Shown here in pieces: positions 22,469-33,964 of a DNA stretch of 64,000 bases (position 1 is the stretch's first letter; every line of letters starts with the position of its first letter). The stretch is from Hirsutella rhossiliensis (Eukaryota; Ascomycota; Sordariomycetes; Hypocreales; Ophiocordycipitaceae). A program made the position numbers and the translations under genes. The notes beneath the pieces were generated by a model. The model was not told where the DNA came from. It worked only from the letters and a program-made list of their open reading frames with translations, and made no database searches. The stretch covers positions 5,518,001 through 5,582,000 of the forward strand of contig NW_025408667.1 in assembly GCF_020360975.1 (NCBI RefSeq), in the 5' to 3' direction.

Positions 22469-22821
22469 TATATTATAAGACTAATAGGAGATATAATAAG
22501 TATTAATATTACTCCTACTTAAGGGTGCCCTTATTTTAGATAAGCGGTATTTAATATAATAGTTATAAGCCTAGGAGGGAAGGCGCTAGCCTAACTTATA
22601 ACTTCCGGAAACTATATATATATATAATCTCTTATTTATAACCCTACGATAACTAAGTTAGTAAAAAATTAATTATCTAAGTTACTAGCTATAATATTTA
22701 AATAGCTCTCTAGTACTATAATAGCTAGAGACCTAAGGGGTATATTATAAGACTAGTAAGAGATATAATAAGCATTAATATTACTCTTACTTAAGGGTGC
22801 CCTTATTTTAGCTAAGCGGTA
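22469..22821. repeat. 81-bp direct repeats around a 191-bp insert
   Basis: 22,469-22,549 and 22,741-22,821 are 81-bp copies differing at about five positions, mostly transitions. The 191 bp between them starts (T)ATAATAGTTATAAGCCTAGG and ends CCTAAGGGGTATAT. Insert ends of the same type, with different flanking direct repeats, occur at 46,483-46,857. This suggests a small mobile sequence with long target duplications. The right copy ends exactly at the TA used by the Fot1-like element. Confidence 0.6.
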
Positions 22822-24312
22822 AGTTAGTATACCTAGCTTTTAATACCCCTTACTTCTAGCACCCTTTATAGTACTAAGGTAGGTATATTCTAAAAGCAAT
22901 TAAAGCCGTATTTTAATATTACGATAATTAAATTTAGTATTTCTAGCTACTCTAGCTACTAGCTATTATAAAGAGCTTTAAATTATACGTTCTAATTAGC
23001 TATAGCGGCGGTAGCTAGCTTAAGCGTACGCTCGAGCTATTTCTTTATCTTTATAACTTATTTAATCTATATAAACTACTTATTAAGGTCTTAAGGGACC
23101 TTTTTCTATTTCTAAGGCTATAAACGATATAATCAATACTCTAGCTATTATATTTAAAGCTAGGATACTATAAGTTACTAATTTTACTTATTAAGGCTAT
23201 AGCTAACCTTACTAAAGAGTAGTTAGATCGTATAGTTAACTTAACCGCGGTTTTCTAGCCCTATAATAAGGCGACGGACTTCTTATAATCGTTTAAGCGT
23301 TTTAAGGGTATTATAAATAGCTAGGGTACTAGAATTCTTTCTTTTTAATAGCGTTAATAGCGTTAATAGCTATAGTAAGATAAACCGGCTTAGTAAGGGC
23401 TTTACTATATTAACTAGAGATAGAATCGCTTATCTAGCCCTTTAAGGAAGTAACGAAGTCCTAATCCTTTAGAAAATTAAGTTTGTTAGAGAACTATTAC
23501 TATTAAAGGTCCTAGCCCTTAAAGATTATAAGGGGGATTAAAGCCTAGCCCGTTATAAAGACGTATTTAACGATTATAGTTTAATAACGTAATCTAAGCC
23601 GCTTTTTAATAGCCTCCTTCTTTTCTAAGCTCCTTAGCACTAGCCCGTTATAGCTAAGGCCCTTAAGGATACCTATTTCGTCTATATTAAAGCGTAATTC
23701 TAGTAGGATTGCCTATATAGCTAGTAGCTTAAGTAATTAGAACTATTCCTTAATCCCGCTTATAGAGGCGCCGTTAATATAGGTAGAATTAAGAGATTTA
23801 CCTTTAATCGTGCTAATCTCTAGGTTTCGTGCTAAAAAGCTCGAAACCTAGTATTTTCTAAGCGGGCGGGGGTCTCTACTAGCTACGATAATATAGCTAG
23901 CGAATTCCCTAAGTTAATAATACGTTAGAAGTAGCCTAAGGGCCGCTTAAGTAAGAACTTATTTATAGTAGTGTTTTTCCTGCTCTTAACTAAGCCTTTA
24001 AGATGCCTCTTTTACCTCCTTTATTAGTAGGGCTCCTTTAAGACGCGTTTAAAGGGTTATTCTTAGAATACCCTACTTATAACTAGCTTAGAGCTAAGGT
24101 ATACTATTATTAATAGCTTTAAGCGCTTCTTAGAGCTAGTTTTTAGTATATTTAAAAAGACGAGGTATCGCTAATTCGAATAATATTTATTTTATAATTA
24201 TTAAATAAGAGATACACGAGAAAACGCGGTTACGATATAGTGGGAAGTTAACGCGATAGTAATGTAGGGAGGTGCCGGAAGTAGGGGGTGCCGGAAGCTA
24301 GGTGTGCTGACT
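22822..24312 (-). mobile_element. Fot1/pogo-type DNA transposon, 1,491 bp, RIPed except its right end
   Basis: The left end (AGTTAGTATACCTAGC) and the reverse complement of the right end (AGTCAGCACACCTAGC) are inverted repeats of about 42 bp. They differ only by the C-to-T and G-to-A changes of RIP. TA flanks both ends (22,820-21 and 24,313-14), as in Tc1/mariner-pogo elements. The interior encodes a transposase on the minus strand. The right inverted repeat at 24,271-24,312 keeps its original sequence while the left one is mutated. Confidence 0.88.
22900..24196 (-). pseudogene. Fot1-type DDE transposase relic (RIPed)
   Basis: Minus-strand frame with TAA/TAG interruptions. Readable from about 24,196: an HTH-like N-terminus, then a CENP-B-like part (LREFASYIIVASRDPRPL), then the first DDE aspartate in FNIDEIGILKGLSYNGLVLR near 23,675-23,740, followed by KKEAIKKRLRLR and the usual TTIV..V...G.ALTPL segment. 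This is the classic Fot1 pattern. The later catalytic residues are harder to read. Length (about 430 codons) is slightly below the usual 500-550 of the family. Confidence 0.82.
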
Positions 24313-24314
24313 TA

Positions 24315-24938
24315 TTCAATGTAACACTGCGCGAGGCTGCACTTAGGGGGGCGTAATACGCTATTCGCGATAGTTCTAGGCGTATGCTTTTTTCGTATTT
24401 TAGGCTTGGTTTCGAAAAGTTGGCCGAAAAGACGTGATTAGGTTTACCGTGCATGTATTAAGTAGGTGTTAGGCGCACAAGATAAGTGCTTGTGTCAGGC
24501 TCATTCCTTCATTTCACAAGCCAGCCGCCTTGCCTCTTATGCTCTCAAGCTCGTTCCGAAAAGGCCTTGGCGGGCCCCATAGGGGACCGGTCTCCTGTTG
24601 AAAATTGTCGCATGACCTAGTGCGTTGCATGACGCAGTGGGGTACATTACCCGATTTGGAAGGTCAGCCACACGGCCCCCGTAACGCGGCCCCCGTAGCA
24701 AAGTGGTTCGGCCCACATAGTCATTGCCACTGTGCGAGTCAGGGTTTCAGGCTGAAGGAAGGAAGAAGGATGGGTGTAATAGGGCTGGCATGCCCCTTGG
24801 GAGATGACAGGGGAAGGAACAGACACGATCGGCACTGAATACGTGAAAGAACCACACTTTCTACGTTCTTTTGCCTGCTCTCTTCCTCATAAATGTTATT
24901 CGTTTAATATTCACCTGCGAGTAAACATTCGTGCAATC
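24315..24938 (+). promoter_or_regulatory. Upstream region of the fucosyltransferase-like gene
   Basis: Normal base composition with CpA and TpG present, so the RIPed tract has ended. No TATA box or convincing binding site was identified. Several short ATG frames exist but show no coding character. The gene's 5' UTR and promoter must lie here. Confidence 0.4.
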
Positions 24939-26637
24939 ATGGCCGTCCTATCATTCTGTTATATCCAAGTGCAGGCTTTGGGTAGGATATCTGTCTTACG
25001 CACCCGCCCTCGCTTGGCTCTCGTCGTGGGAGCAATATTAATATACTCCCTAGCGGTTCTCCGCCTCAACTATGACGCTCTGCGTAACTCGTGGTCGACG
25101 GCCCAGATACGAGCCGAGCCCACGATCGAACCCACGATCGAACCCACGGTTATTCCAGAGATTGCCAAGGCCATACCATCGCCAGAGCCTAAGCCATCGC
25201 TCCATGAGAAGGAGGGCTTTATTGATAGTAGGGAATATCCACCATTCATATTGGCCGAGGAGCTGACCAAGTGTCGAGTAGAGTTCATGAACAGCTCCAT
25301 CACCGGTAGCTATGGCTGGGAAGACCTGCAGGCGCTCTGCAGCGGCGGTGATCGACCATGGAATCCAAACATCATTTTCGAGTGCCCAACACAAACAGGG
25401 GGTATTGGGAACATTCGGCAGGCTACGCTACAGTGTCTCCGATATGCCATCGGCGCACGAGGTACGCTGCAACCCCCGGGCTCTTAGTTGACCGAGCAAA
25501 CCAACCTAAGTAACCATGAACGTCGAAACAGGGTCGTTCGTCATCCCCAGATTGGCTCGAAGAAACGATAAAGACGTGTCGGACTTCAGGACGGCAGACA
25601 TTGTACCTTTTGATTACATGTTTGACCTGGCACTCTTTCAACACACGATACGTTCGCACTGCCCACAGCTCATACTATACGAATCGATCGAGGACGTCAG
25701 GGACAACCCCGAAAACATGACCACCGCGGGCATTACACCGGTCGACGAACTCGAGTTCGCACCTGCTGACCCAACCGACTCGGAACCCGTCCTCGCTAAT
25801 CCCGACGCATGGCCATCACTTTTCGACGAGTGGCTGTCCAAGCAGTCTCCGGAACCACCAACGCCCGCATCACCATTTCGCGTCCAGTTAAACCAATTTC
25901 ACGTCTGGTGCTCATGGCCTACGGTATTCGATAGCCTAGAGCTGACACGACACTTCAGCGAGCTTCTTCCCGTCAAGCCCGCGGTCTACCGTCTTGCCGG
26001 GACCGCGCTGTATAACCTAGCGGATCGCTACAATGTCACCATCCCTATGGGGACGCTAGACCTCGCCGAGTCCTCACAGTCACGCAAAAGCTATCTTGGC
26101 GTGCACCTCCGTGTCGAGAAGGATGCGAAGGATTACCACTATACGTCGTATGAGACGCAGGCTGGGTACATTCGAGCACGCGTACAACAAACCGGGGAGG
26201 CGTCCCCAAACCCAATCATCTACGTCGCTAGCGGAGACCACGATGGAGTCATCCAATTCAAGAGTGACTTTCCCTTCGCGCAGGTCATTTCGAAGCATGA
26301 CTTGCTCGACGGTGCCGATCTTGTCAACCTTAACGAGCTCACGTGGGATATCCAAAGTCTGGTCGACCTTTTGATCCTCGAACGTGCGGATCATGTATTC
26401 GGCGTTCACGACAGCTCCTTCAGTTGGAAAATTGCGTTGCGGCGGGCAGCGGCCGTAAACAAAGTCGTGGGTGGGTATCCGCGCAGCTGCTGGTCGACAG
26501 CCAACAATGGCGAGTCAAAAAGACTTGGATGTGCCGACGATCTAGTCCAAAGCGAGACATGGAGGGATAATTTAACCTCGTTGGTTGGAGATAACAATAA
26601 CCCTGTGCCACCTTGGCCCAAGACGCTGTTTCCATGA
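24939..26637 (+). CDS. Type II membrane protein resembling O-fucosyltransferases, two exons
   Basis: Exon 1 (24,939-25,461) and exon 2 (25,532-26,637) join in phase to give 542 residues. The start at 24,939 (ATCATGG) is chosen over the in-frame ATG at 24,804 because it puts a short Arg-containing cytosolic tail and one hydrophobic span (LALVVGAILIYSLAVLRL) at residues about 27-44, as in Golgi glycosyltransferases. A Pro/Glu stalk with PTIE repeats follows at about 62-75. The luminal domain has an N-terminal GGIGNIR turn, YMFDL, the HLRVE box near residue 364 (GVHLRVEKDAKDY), YVASGDHDGVI and a C-terminal DLLILERADHVFGVHDSSFS. These match the conserved regions of GDP-fucose O-fucosyltransferase-like proteins in ascomycetes. 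Predicted role: glycosyl transfer in the secretory pathway; the substrate is unknown. It is the only intact gene in the window and shows no RIP. Confidence 0.8.
25462..25531 (+). other. 70-bp intron of the fucosyltransferase-like gene
   Basis: GTACGC donor and AACAG acceptor. Removing it joins ARG to SFVIPRLARRN without a stop and restores the expected family sequence. The unspliced frame would end at the TAG near 25,487. A CCTAAGTAAC stretch about 20 bases before the acceptor may hold the branch point. Confidence 0.78.
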
Positions 26638-26750
26638 GGACCGGAGAGAATGAAGGTGTTAAGGAGAGTGGGCATAAGAGGCCACAGTCATGCCCAGTGG
26701 ACCTAATAGTCATGCACAAGGGAGCCTGCCTGATTAACATGACTCCCCTA
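26638..26750 (+). other. 3' flank of the gene and sharp return of RIP
   Basis: Ordinary sequence continues to about 26,750 and then CpA/TpG disappear within roughly 20 bases. No clear polyadenylation signal was seen. Confidence 0.5.
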
Positions 26751-29330
26751 GCCTAAGGATATAATATAGGCCTAACATAGGTATAGGAATATCTTAATGC
26801 CCCCCTTTAGCTAGCTATATATAGTTACTATACCTATATAAGCCCCTCCCTTATCCTAATAGATAGACTAAGATATATATTACTAAATTTACCTTTCCAT
26901 GCCCTTATTTCTGTTACTATACTCTTAAGCCTTTACTTAAGAGTTATAAGACCGGTCTATATAACTAGATTATCTTTTACCTACTAATAATACCTCTAAA
27001 GCTATTTATAAGCTATTAACGCTATTATAACGCTTAAATTATAGTATTAAGGTAAGGAGCCTAGCTATACTATAGGGTACTACTAGAAATATATAAATTA
27101 TATATCCCTTAAAGAAGGAGATTACTTATTAAGTAAGACCCCTTATTTTTCTAAGATATCTTTAAAGGAAATAAAAGGGGATAATTATATTATAAGGCTA
27201 AGAGAAAGCCTTAATTAGACCTTATAGATTAAGGGGATTAAACTATAGGCCTAGACTTATAGGATTTAAGAATATACTAACCTAGATAGTAGAACGGAGC
27301 TTAAATAGCCTTAATAGCTAGACTAAGAGCAATTTATTATAAATCTTAGAGGGAGACTTACTTAATAAGAAAAAGAAGTAAAGGCTATATACCTTATAAA
27401 GCGAATAGGCTATAACGAATAATACTAGGATATAAAAGACTCCTTTTATAACCTTAAGAAAAGATTCTAGCTATAATTTAATTACTAAAATATTATAGGA
27501 TAGAAATTACGTAATATCTTTCCCCTATATAGATCGTCTAGCTAAGAGAAGAAGAGATTCTCCTCTTTTCTCCCTCTTTATCTAACTATAGTCGCTCTTT
27601 AGCTACGTTTTCCCTTATATCTTATGCCTTCTCCCTCTATATCTCTCTTTCTTCTACTTCTAGCCCCCTACCTAGGCCGACCTATCCGCCCTACCTAGCT
27701 ATTATATAATATATAAGGTTTTATAGAAAGCCTTAATTATACTTAAAGAATTAATTAAAAGATATAAAGGGCTTTAAGGGGTAACCTTAATATATAATAG
27801 CCTAAGAGAGAAAATTAAGGAATTAAAGAGATAAACTCTTCCTTTAAGGGTAAAGGAGAAAAAGCTAATTTATAAGAGATATATAACCTTTATTAATAAA
27901 AAAGGCACCTAAGACTAGAAAGCTTAAGTAGAATAGCTTAACTAAATTATTATAGATTTATAAGACCTTAAGGTCGATATACTTAATAATATAAGAATTA
28001 GATAAGAATTTCTTATAGTAGTAGATAAGTAGGACTTATATTAGTCTATAATAATAAGGGCGCTTAACCTCTATAACGAAAGATATAATAAAGATTAACT
28101 TCTATTAAGGAACTTAATTACTAACTTTAAATAATAGTATACTTATAAAAAGAAGTTATAATTACCTATAAAAAAGGGAAGCGCTAATTAAATCTCTAGG
28201 AAAGTATATACCTAAGCTAGAAGCTAATACGTTAGCTATAAGTAGTATATTAATAACTTAATAAGCTAGTAGGAAAACTACTACTTACTATAGATAATAT
28301 ATAATAAGAAGCTCTTATTAAGCTAGAAATATAGTAATCTAGCTAAATAAAATATAGAAAAACAGTAAAAGAACTATTTAAATAAGAAAGTAAAGTACTT
28401 AGCTTAGTCCCTTAATTCCTACCTTAAAGAAAGAGAGCTAGTATATATATACTATTATTAGTAATAATAAGTAAGGAAAGACTATTAATATAGTTACTTT
28501 ATCTAAGGTAAATATAGCTATTAAAAGAATGCTATTACTTACTAATAAATTAATCTATAACTTAGGGGCCGATATTAACCTCTTTAATAACCTTAGATAG
28601 TTTAAGGAAGGAACTTTTAAATAGGGTTTTAATAATAAAGTCTAGGTTAAAGACTAAGCCTTTAAAGTATAAAGAATAAGAATAGTAGTTATCCTTACTA
28701 TTAATAGTAAAAAGATAACTTTACTAAATACTTACTTTATCTTAGAAATACTAATAAGCGTCTTCTTAGCTAGGCTAAGGATAATAATAAGGATATTTTA
28801 AAACTAGCTCTTAAGATATCTTTATTTTTAACCTATAAAGGATATTTATATTAAACTAACTAACTTTAAAGGCTAATTTATAATAAGAATACTCTTATAG
28901 TATAAGAAGTAAGTATTTATAGTAATATAAGCGCCTAAGCTACTAACTAAGAAAGTAAGTAACTTATAATATCGCTGCCTTAAGTATCTTAGTCTAAGAT
29001 TATTAAAGAAGTAATTAAAAGCCTACTTAGGTACTAAGCTTTAAGGCCTTATAATATATAGCTATTAAGTATATATAATAAGAAAAGCTAAGAAGGAAGT
29101 TATAGGAAAAAAATACTATCCTTAAAGCTTAAAGGTCTAAGGGTATAGATTAGCTTTAACTATTATTATTTACTAAGTCTTTATATTAAAAAGAAGGGTA
29201 TATATTACTTTATCCTACTTAAAAGAAGGAGTCTATAAGTATAGCTATATATATATATATAAAGTATAAAGGGGAATAGGTTTCCCTATTAATCTAATAG
29301 CTTATAGGTATCTAGATTTATTATATAACT
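26751..29330 (+). pseudogene. Ty1/copia-like gag and protease relic (RIPed)
   Basis: Plus-strand frames broken by TAA/TAG. The clearest landmark is NLGADINLFNN near 28,552-28,590, corresponding to the (D)SGA..H.. protease segment of copia elements, followed by TLLNTYFI and LISVFLA, which fit the sequence after the protease. Upstream sequence is gag-like. The frame is split by a solo LTR at 27,491-27,711. Downstream integrase is not readable. Identification as copia is by motif order only. Confidence 0.55.
27491..27711 (+). repeat. Solo LTR of the gag-only element family
   Basis: Starts TATTATAGGATAG and ends TATTATATAATA like the LTRs at 19,849 and 21,123, but has one TTACGTAATA unit instead of two or three, so it is 221 bp. 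Flanks TAAAA and TATAA agree at four of five positions. It interrupts a copia-like gag relic. Left by recombination between LTRs of a full element. Confidence 0.85.
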
Positions 29331-29681
29331 TCCTTAGTATCCCTTAGGTTAATTACTATATTTATATAAGATGGTATAAGTAATAAGCGTAGAATCGAGT
29401 AATCGATAACGTAAGCGGAAATATCGGTTAAAGGAGTATAGGGTAAGATTTCGTCCGGAATTTATAACGAGCATATAAGGGGCTAAATAATATATTAAAA
29501 GAATAGCGTTGCAAAGGATGCTTATAAACTTACTTATTCTATCTACTACTCCTAGGGAAATCCTTTATCTTTTATAGACTATTGCTCGCCTACTAGTAGA
29601 CTAATTAGTTAGCTTTTTAGTATATTCTATAGTGCTTAAAAAGCTCTATCTATAGTATGTCTTCCTAACTTAGTAAGTGGT
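29331..29681. other. Less strongly RIPed stretch, nature unknown
   Basis: Several TpG/CpA survive (for example GTTGCAAAGGATGC near 29,509). No frame or known motif recognised. It directly precedes the copia fragment shared with position 1, so it may be the part of that element lying left of the window there. Confidence 0.35.
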
Positions 29682-30062
29682 CTAATTATAACGTAATAGT
29701 TAACGTAAGACTATAGGTTCTAGTATAAGTAGTAGATTTAACTAGAATGTTCTATGCCCTACTTATTCTCGTATCGCGTATATCTTCGGAACCGCTAGGC
29801 TAAAATAGGCAATAGAGTATTCGTTCTGCTTATAATTAATATATGTATTTTATATATATTTTATTTTATTAGGATAGGCTTATCCTAACCCGCCTTTCCT
29901 AAAGGAAGGTATAGATATCTAGTAGAGGTCTTTATCTTTAAGGGTTATTCCCTTAGACTATATTATAGAGCCTCTTTTTACTAGCTTATTTTATAGAGCC
30001 TCCCTAAGCCTATTATTTCTTTATAATAGTAAAATAGGAATATAAGGGTATATTCTTATAAT
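29682..30062 (-). repeat. Second copy of the copia C-terminal segment
   Basis: Matches 1-382 in the same orientation and diverges after TATTCTTATAAT. It is a separate fragment of the same copia family. Confidence 0.8.
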
Positions 30063-30378
30063 TTAATGCCTAGAAATATAACGATAGTATTATCTCTACT
30101 TATAGGGATAAGGGGCGCGCTTATTAATATATATAAGTATAAGCCTAAGCTTTAATAGCTATATATTAGTCTTTAACCTACTAGGACCCTTATTAGGTCT
30201 TTAGGACCCTTATTAAGTTATAATATACCCCTTTAAGCGTTATAGACTACTATAAAGACTATAATACTTACTTATTTTATTATTAACGTACTATAAGCAC
30301 CGTAAATATAAGTAGGGCTAAAAATAAAGTTATTTATAGTTATTAAAACTATACGCTACTTTAATAGTATTTAAAGCT
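30063..30378. other. AT-rich RIPed sequence
   Basis: Contains a short direct repeat, AGGACCCTTATTA, twice at about 30,180-30,215. Nothing else recognised. Confidence 0.4.
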
Positions 30379-30858
30379 TATAATTCTTATAAAGAGAGAT
30401 ATAAGAAGTATATAAAAATATATAAAGGTAAAATTAAAAGTAAGGGGTTAAATAGGTAGGGCAGAGAGATTTAATTCTTATAAGAGTAGTAATAAAGGTA
30501 AGGGAGTAATTCTTATATTGCCTTAATTCTATTTCTATCCTCTATTTAATACCCCTCTTTATACCTATCTAACGTCTTAATTAATAAAGAAGATCCTACT
30601 TAAAGAAGCTACTAATATCCTTTTAACTACCGCGCTTTTTACTAGTTTTTCTACTATTACTAGTATATCCGTCTTATCTCTCGCTACCTTTATAGGAAGC
30701 TATCGCTACTTCTACTTCCCCTTATACCCTTACCCTTCTTTCTATACCTCCTTTTAGCTCTTTCTTCTTTCTTCTATACTAGTGTTTTTTATTTTCCTAG
30801 GTCCCTCTTACTAAGGGATATCTCTAAGAACTATAAAATTAAGCTATACTTTATAATA
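30379..30858 (-). repeat. R3 copy B, LTR-like repeat
   Basis: About 480 bp, same family and orientation as 17,059-17,537. A TATA-like GGTATAAAGAGG is readable on the minus strand near 30,560. No target duplication seen. Confidence 0.7.
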
Positions 30859-31275
30859 ATAATAGTATTATAATAAGTAATTATAATAGCCTTTTTAACG
30901 TAATAATATATTAGGAAGAAAATACCTTTTATAATATAGTAGTTAGGCTAGTAACTAATATTAATTAAGGGGGCGGTCTAGTCGCTACTTTATATAATTA
31001 CTCTTACTTTAAAAGGGCCTAGCTAGCTATCTTTACTAAGTATTAAAATAAGGGGATAAAGTACTAAGGAAATTATATAAAATAGGTATATAGCTCTCTC
31101 TACCCTAAATAACTATTATAACTATACTTAATACTAATTTCTAAACTAAGGGACTAAAAACTAAAGAGGGACCTTATTAGACTTAGTATCTAAGGACCCT
31201 TTAAGATAATTCCTAGCTAAGTATTATTAATAATACCTTAAGCTTTCTTTTTAAGGTTTTTAATAATATATTATA
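30859..31275. other. AT-rich RIPed sequence, nothing recognised
   Basis: No frame, repeat or motif identified. It ends at the TA target of the following transposon. Confidence 0.4.
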
Positions 31276-31277
31276 TA

Positions 31278-31378
31278 CCCGTTGATCTTGGTGTGGGGCC
31301 ACAGCAGCCCAACTAAGTGTCTTCGCCACTTAGTTGGCCCAAAAAATCCGGCACAGCCCAAAAAATCCGGCACAGCAG
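31278..31378 (+). repeat. P1 left inverted repeat with internal hairpin
   Basis: About 80 bp matching the reverse complement of 33,965-34,046, lengthened by the 19-bp duplication. Confidence 0.9.
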
Positions 31379-31468
31379 CCCACCTCCAAAACGTCAACCC
31401 TATGCATCTCAACCGCGTTTTCTCGCGCAACTTGACTTTATTTACGTATCTTTTTGCCGGAATACATT

Positions 31469-33645
31469 ATGACAGATAACATGGCTACCCTGGAGGCAGC
31501 AAAAGCCGTTCTGGCGTCTCGTCGCGACCCCAGAGCCGATGTTCGTCGCTCAACAACACCAAAAGAACGCCTCTTTCCGTGCGAGATGCGGCCATCCGTT
31601 ACAATGTGAAGAGCTCATCCGTACAGAGAGCCATTAATTTCATAAGAAACCCCTTTTCCGTGCTCCAGGGCGTCCATTGGCGCTGACGGAGGACGAAGAC
31701 GACGCCCTGGTTGCGTATGTACAGTGGATGGAACGCACCGGCATGCCCGCCACGAGAGCAACTTGAAGCTGTTGCAAATGCAATAAGAATGCGTCGAGAT
31801 CCCAATGCCCGCCCGGTCTCGTCAAGTTGGCTTGACAATTGGCGTGGAAGTCATCCTGCGATCGCGAAGACGTATCTCAAAGCAGTTGAACGAGCCCGGA
31901 AGTCCTTTGAAGCCCACGGGGTAGAAGAAGTCGAATTTTTCTACTCAAAGCTTCGAGAAATCATCACCAGCTACCGTATTGGCAGTTCAGAGATCTGGAA
32001 TGAAGACGAGGCCGGAATACGCATTGGGTGCCTGCGAGAACGCATCCAAGTTCTCATCACGCGCACCACTAGAGTCAAGAGCACCCGGCCCCGAGTTTTA
32101 GACCCAGCAAACCGAGAATCCTGCACGGTAATTGCCTCAGTTAACGCAGTGGGGGACTCTCTTCCACCCTGGCTTGTTTTCCAACATTACCCTACCACCA
32201 ACTGGGCCGGCATCGACATCATGACAGGCGTACGGTTTGCCCAGTCGCCAACTGGCTTTTCCAACGCAGAGATACACCTTGAGTGGGCAAGGCATTTCAA
32301 CTGCTGGTCTTGGGCATCGTCAGCGCAAGCAAAACAGTCAGGAAATTCGCTGGAAGAGTGGTTCGGCTGTGACGAGCATCTTCGGCGCCCCAACATGGGG
32401 ATGAGTCGCGTGGAGGCGCCGCCAAACCAACGGCCTGACGACGAGAAGATCTACCGATTGCTTGTTGTGGATGGCTTTACAGGGCATACCACCTTGACTT
32501 TGCTGAGTATTGTATCAAGTCTGATATCATCATTGCTATTTTCCCTCCACATTCCACCCACCTCATGCAGCCGCTTGATGTTGGGGTATTCCAACCACTA
32601 AAGTCAGCACATCAGAAAGCGCTTCGGAAGTCGCTCGCAGAAGGCAACATATCATTTTCGCGGGTCAACTTCCTCACAGCTTTTCAGGACGTATATGAGG
32701 CTGGCTTCACGCGGCATAACATTATGGCGGCATTTGAAAAACAGGCCTCTTTCCTGTCGACCCAGCGCCGGTGATCACCAAGATCCTCCACGAGCAGCTA
32801 CGACAACAGCAGCCGATCAATCCTGCATACGCCTCGCTCCTACCCTCGGAGACGCGTTTCCAAGTCGCCGCGGATGCCCTCAATGATATCCGGCAACGGT
32901 ATGGGCCCCTCATGAGCTCGCCATCACGAGAAAACTTGCGGGTTCTTGCGAAAGTGAACACCGAGTCTATCGCGATGGCGTCACATTCCCAGGGCATAGT
33001 CAGCGATAAGAATAGCCGAACCCAGGCGTATGCGAATCGAATGAAGAGAGGCAAGATTGTCAGGCCGCGCGGAGAGTTTATCACGAGCTCCAGCATGGCC
33101 GACATCACCCGGGAGTATGAGGAGCTCAGGCAAAGCAAACCCGGCTTCAAACGCGCCAGGAGATAAGGATGCATCTTAAACGAGTTCGTGGAGAGATGCA
33201 GAAGATCCGAGAAGACTATAAAGTCGGGAAGAAGCAGTTAGTCAATGGCAGAGTCAAGACATTGAACTTTAAGCCCTGGCTAGAGTTTACGGGACGAGAC
33301 GTTGAGTTCTACACTCTGGAGCAAAGTTGCGATACCCTCATGCGGGAGCTCAAAGAGCCATCCAAGGAATCCTTTTCTATGATACCACGAAGAGAAATAA
33401 CTCCGCCAGAGATGTCAGGGCGCGCAGCGACCCGACCTCGCCCACTTACAGATATGTCGTCGTTGCCCGGCAGTGACGATACCGTCTATTTCACAGGCCT
33501 CGATCTTGACAAACATAGTGAGGATGGCGCCGACGATGAAGACGAGGACAATTTACTCGACACGCAAGAGAATATACCCTCATCGCCGCCGTTAGCAGCG
33601 GTTGAAGCGGTAGTCGATACACCATGCCCTCGACCGCGCACCTGA
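31469..33645 (+). pseudogene. P1 pogo-type DDE transposase, broken by frameshifts
   Basis: ATG at 31,469. An N-terminal helix-turn-helix is split by a frame change near 31,560 (SVRDAAIRYNVKSSSVQ in another frame). A CENP-B-like DNA-binding part follows (RPVSSSWLDNWRGSHPAI), with another shift near 31,760. The catalytic core has EIWNEDEAGIRIG (first Asp), LLVVDGFTGH near 32,463 (second Asp) and, after a 1-base loss near 32,490, HSTHLMQPLDVGVFQPLK near 32,549-32,603 (third Asp, pogo style). A C-terminal extension in two more frame segments ends at 33,645 with an acidic region. At least four frame breaks, none of RIP type. The encoded protein would have been about 700 residues, longer than Fot1. 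Confidence 0.85.
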
Positions 33646-33964
33646 TCGTCCAACAAGATACAGCAGACGCTCCAGGAACACAGGTATGGATAAAATAGCT
33701 CTCAGAGACGCACAACAGGCGAAATTACTACATAATACGTCTATTTGGACTCACAAACGCGGTCTTCCTATCTCTTCGACTGGAAGGCGGCAGCTCCTAA
33801 ATAGGCCCAAAGACGTGATTTTTTCACTTTTCGTTGTTACTTGCGTCTTTAGGTGATCCGCAGCTATTGATCACATGTATATTTTAGCTATTTGAAGTCG
33901 CATTGACGGCACCATGAAGCGAAGCGTAGAATTTCCCTTGATTTTGCACCCCAAATTGAGGACC

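Noticed and set aside
24248..24454. Minus-strand 68-residue frame
   Set aside because: It overlaps the right inverted repeat of the Fot1-like element and shows no protein-like composition or family motif.
24804..24938. Upstream in-frame ATG for the fucosyltransferase-like gene
   Set aside because: The added 45 residues have no features and would bury the membrane anchor; the ATG at 24,939 has a better context.
25050..26740. Several open frames on the minus strand and in other plus frames of the gene
   Set aside because: Shadows of the coding exons in G+C-richer DNA; none has motifs.
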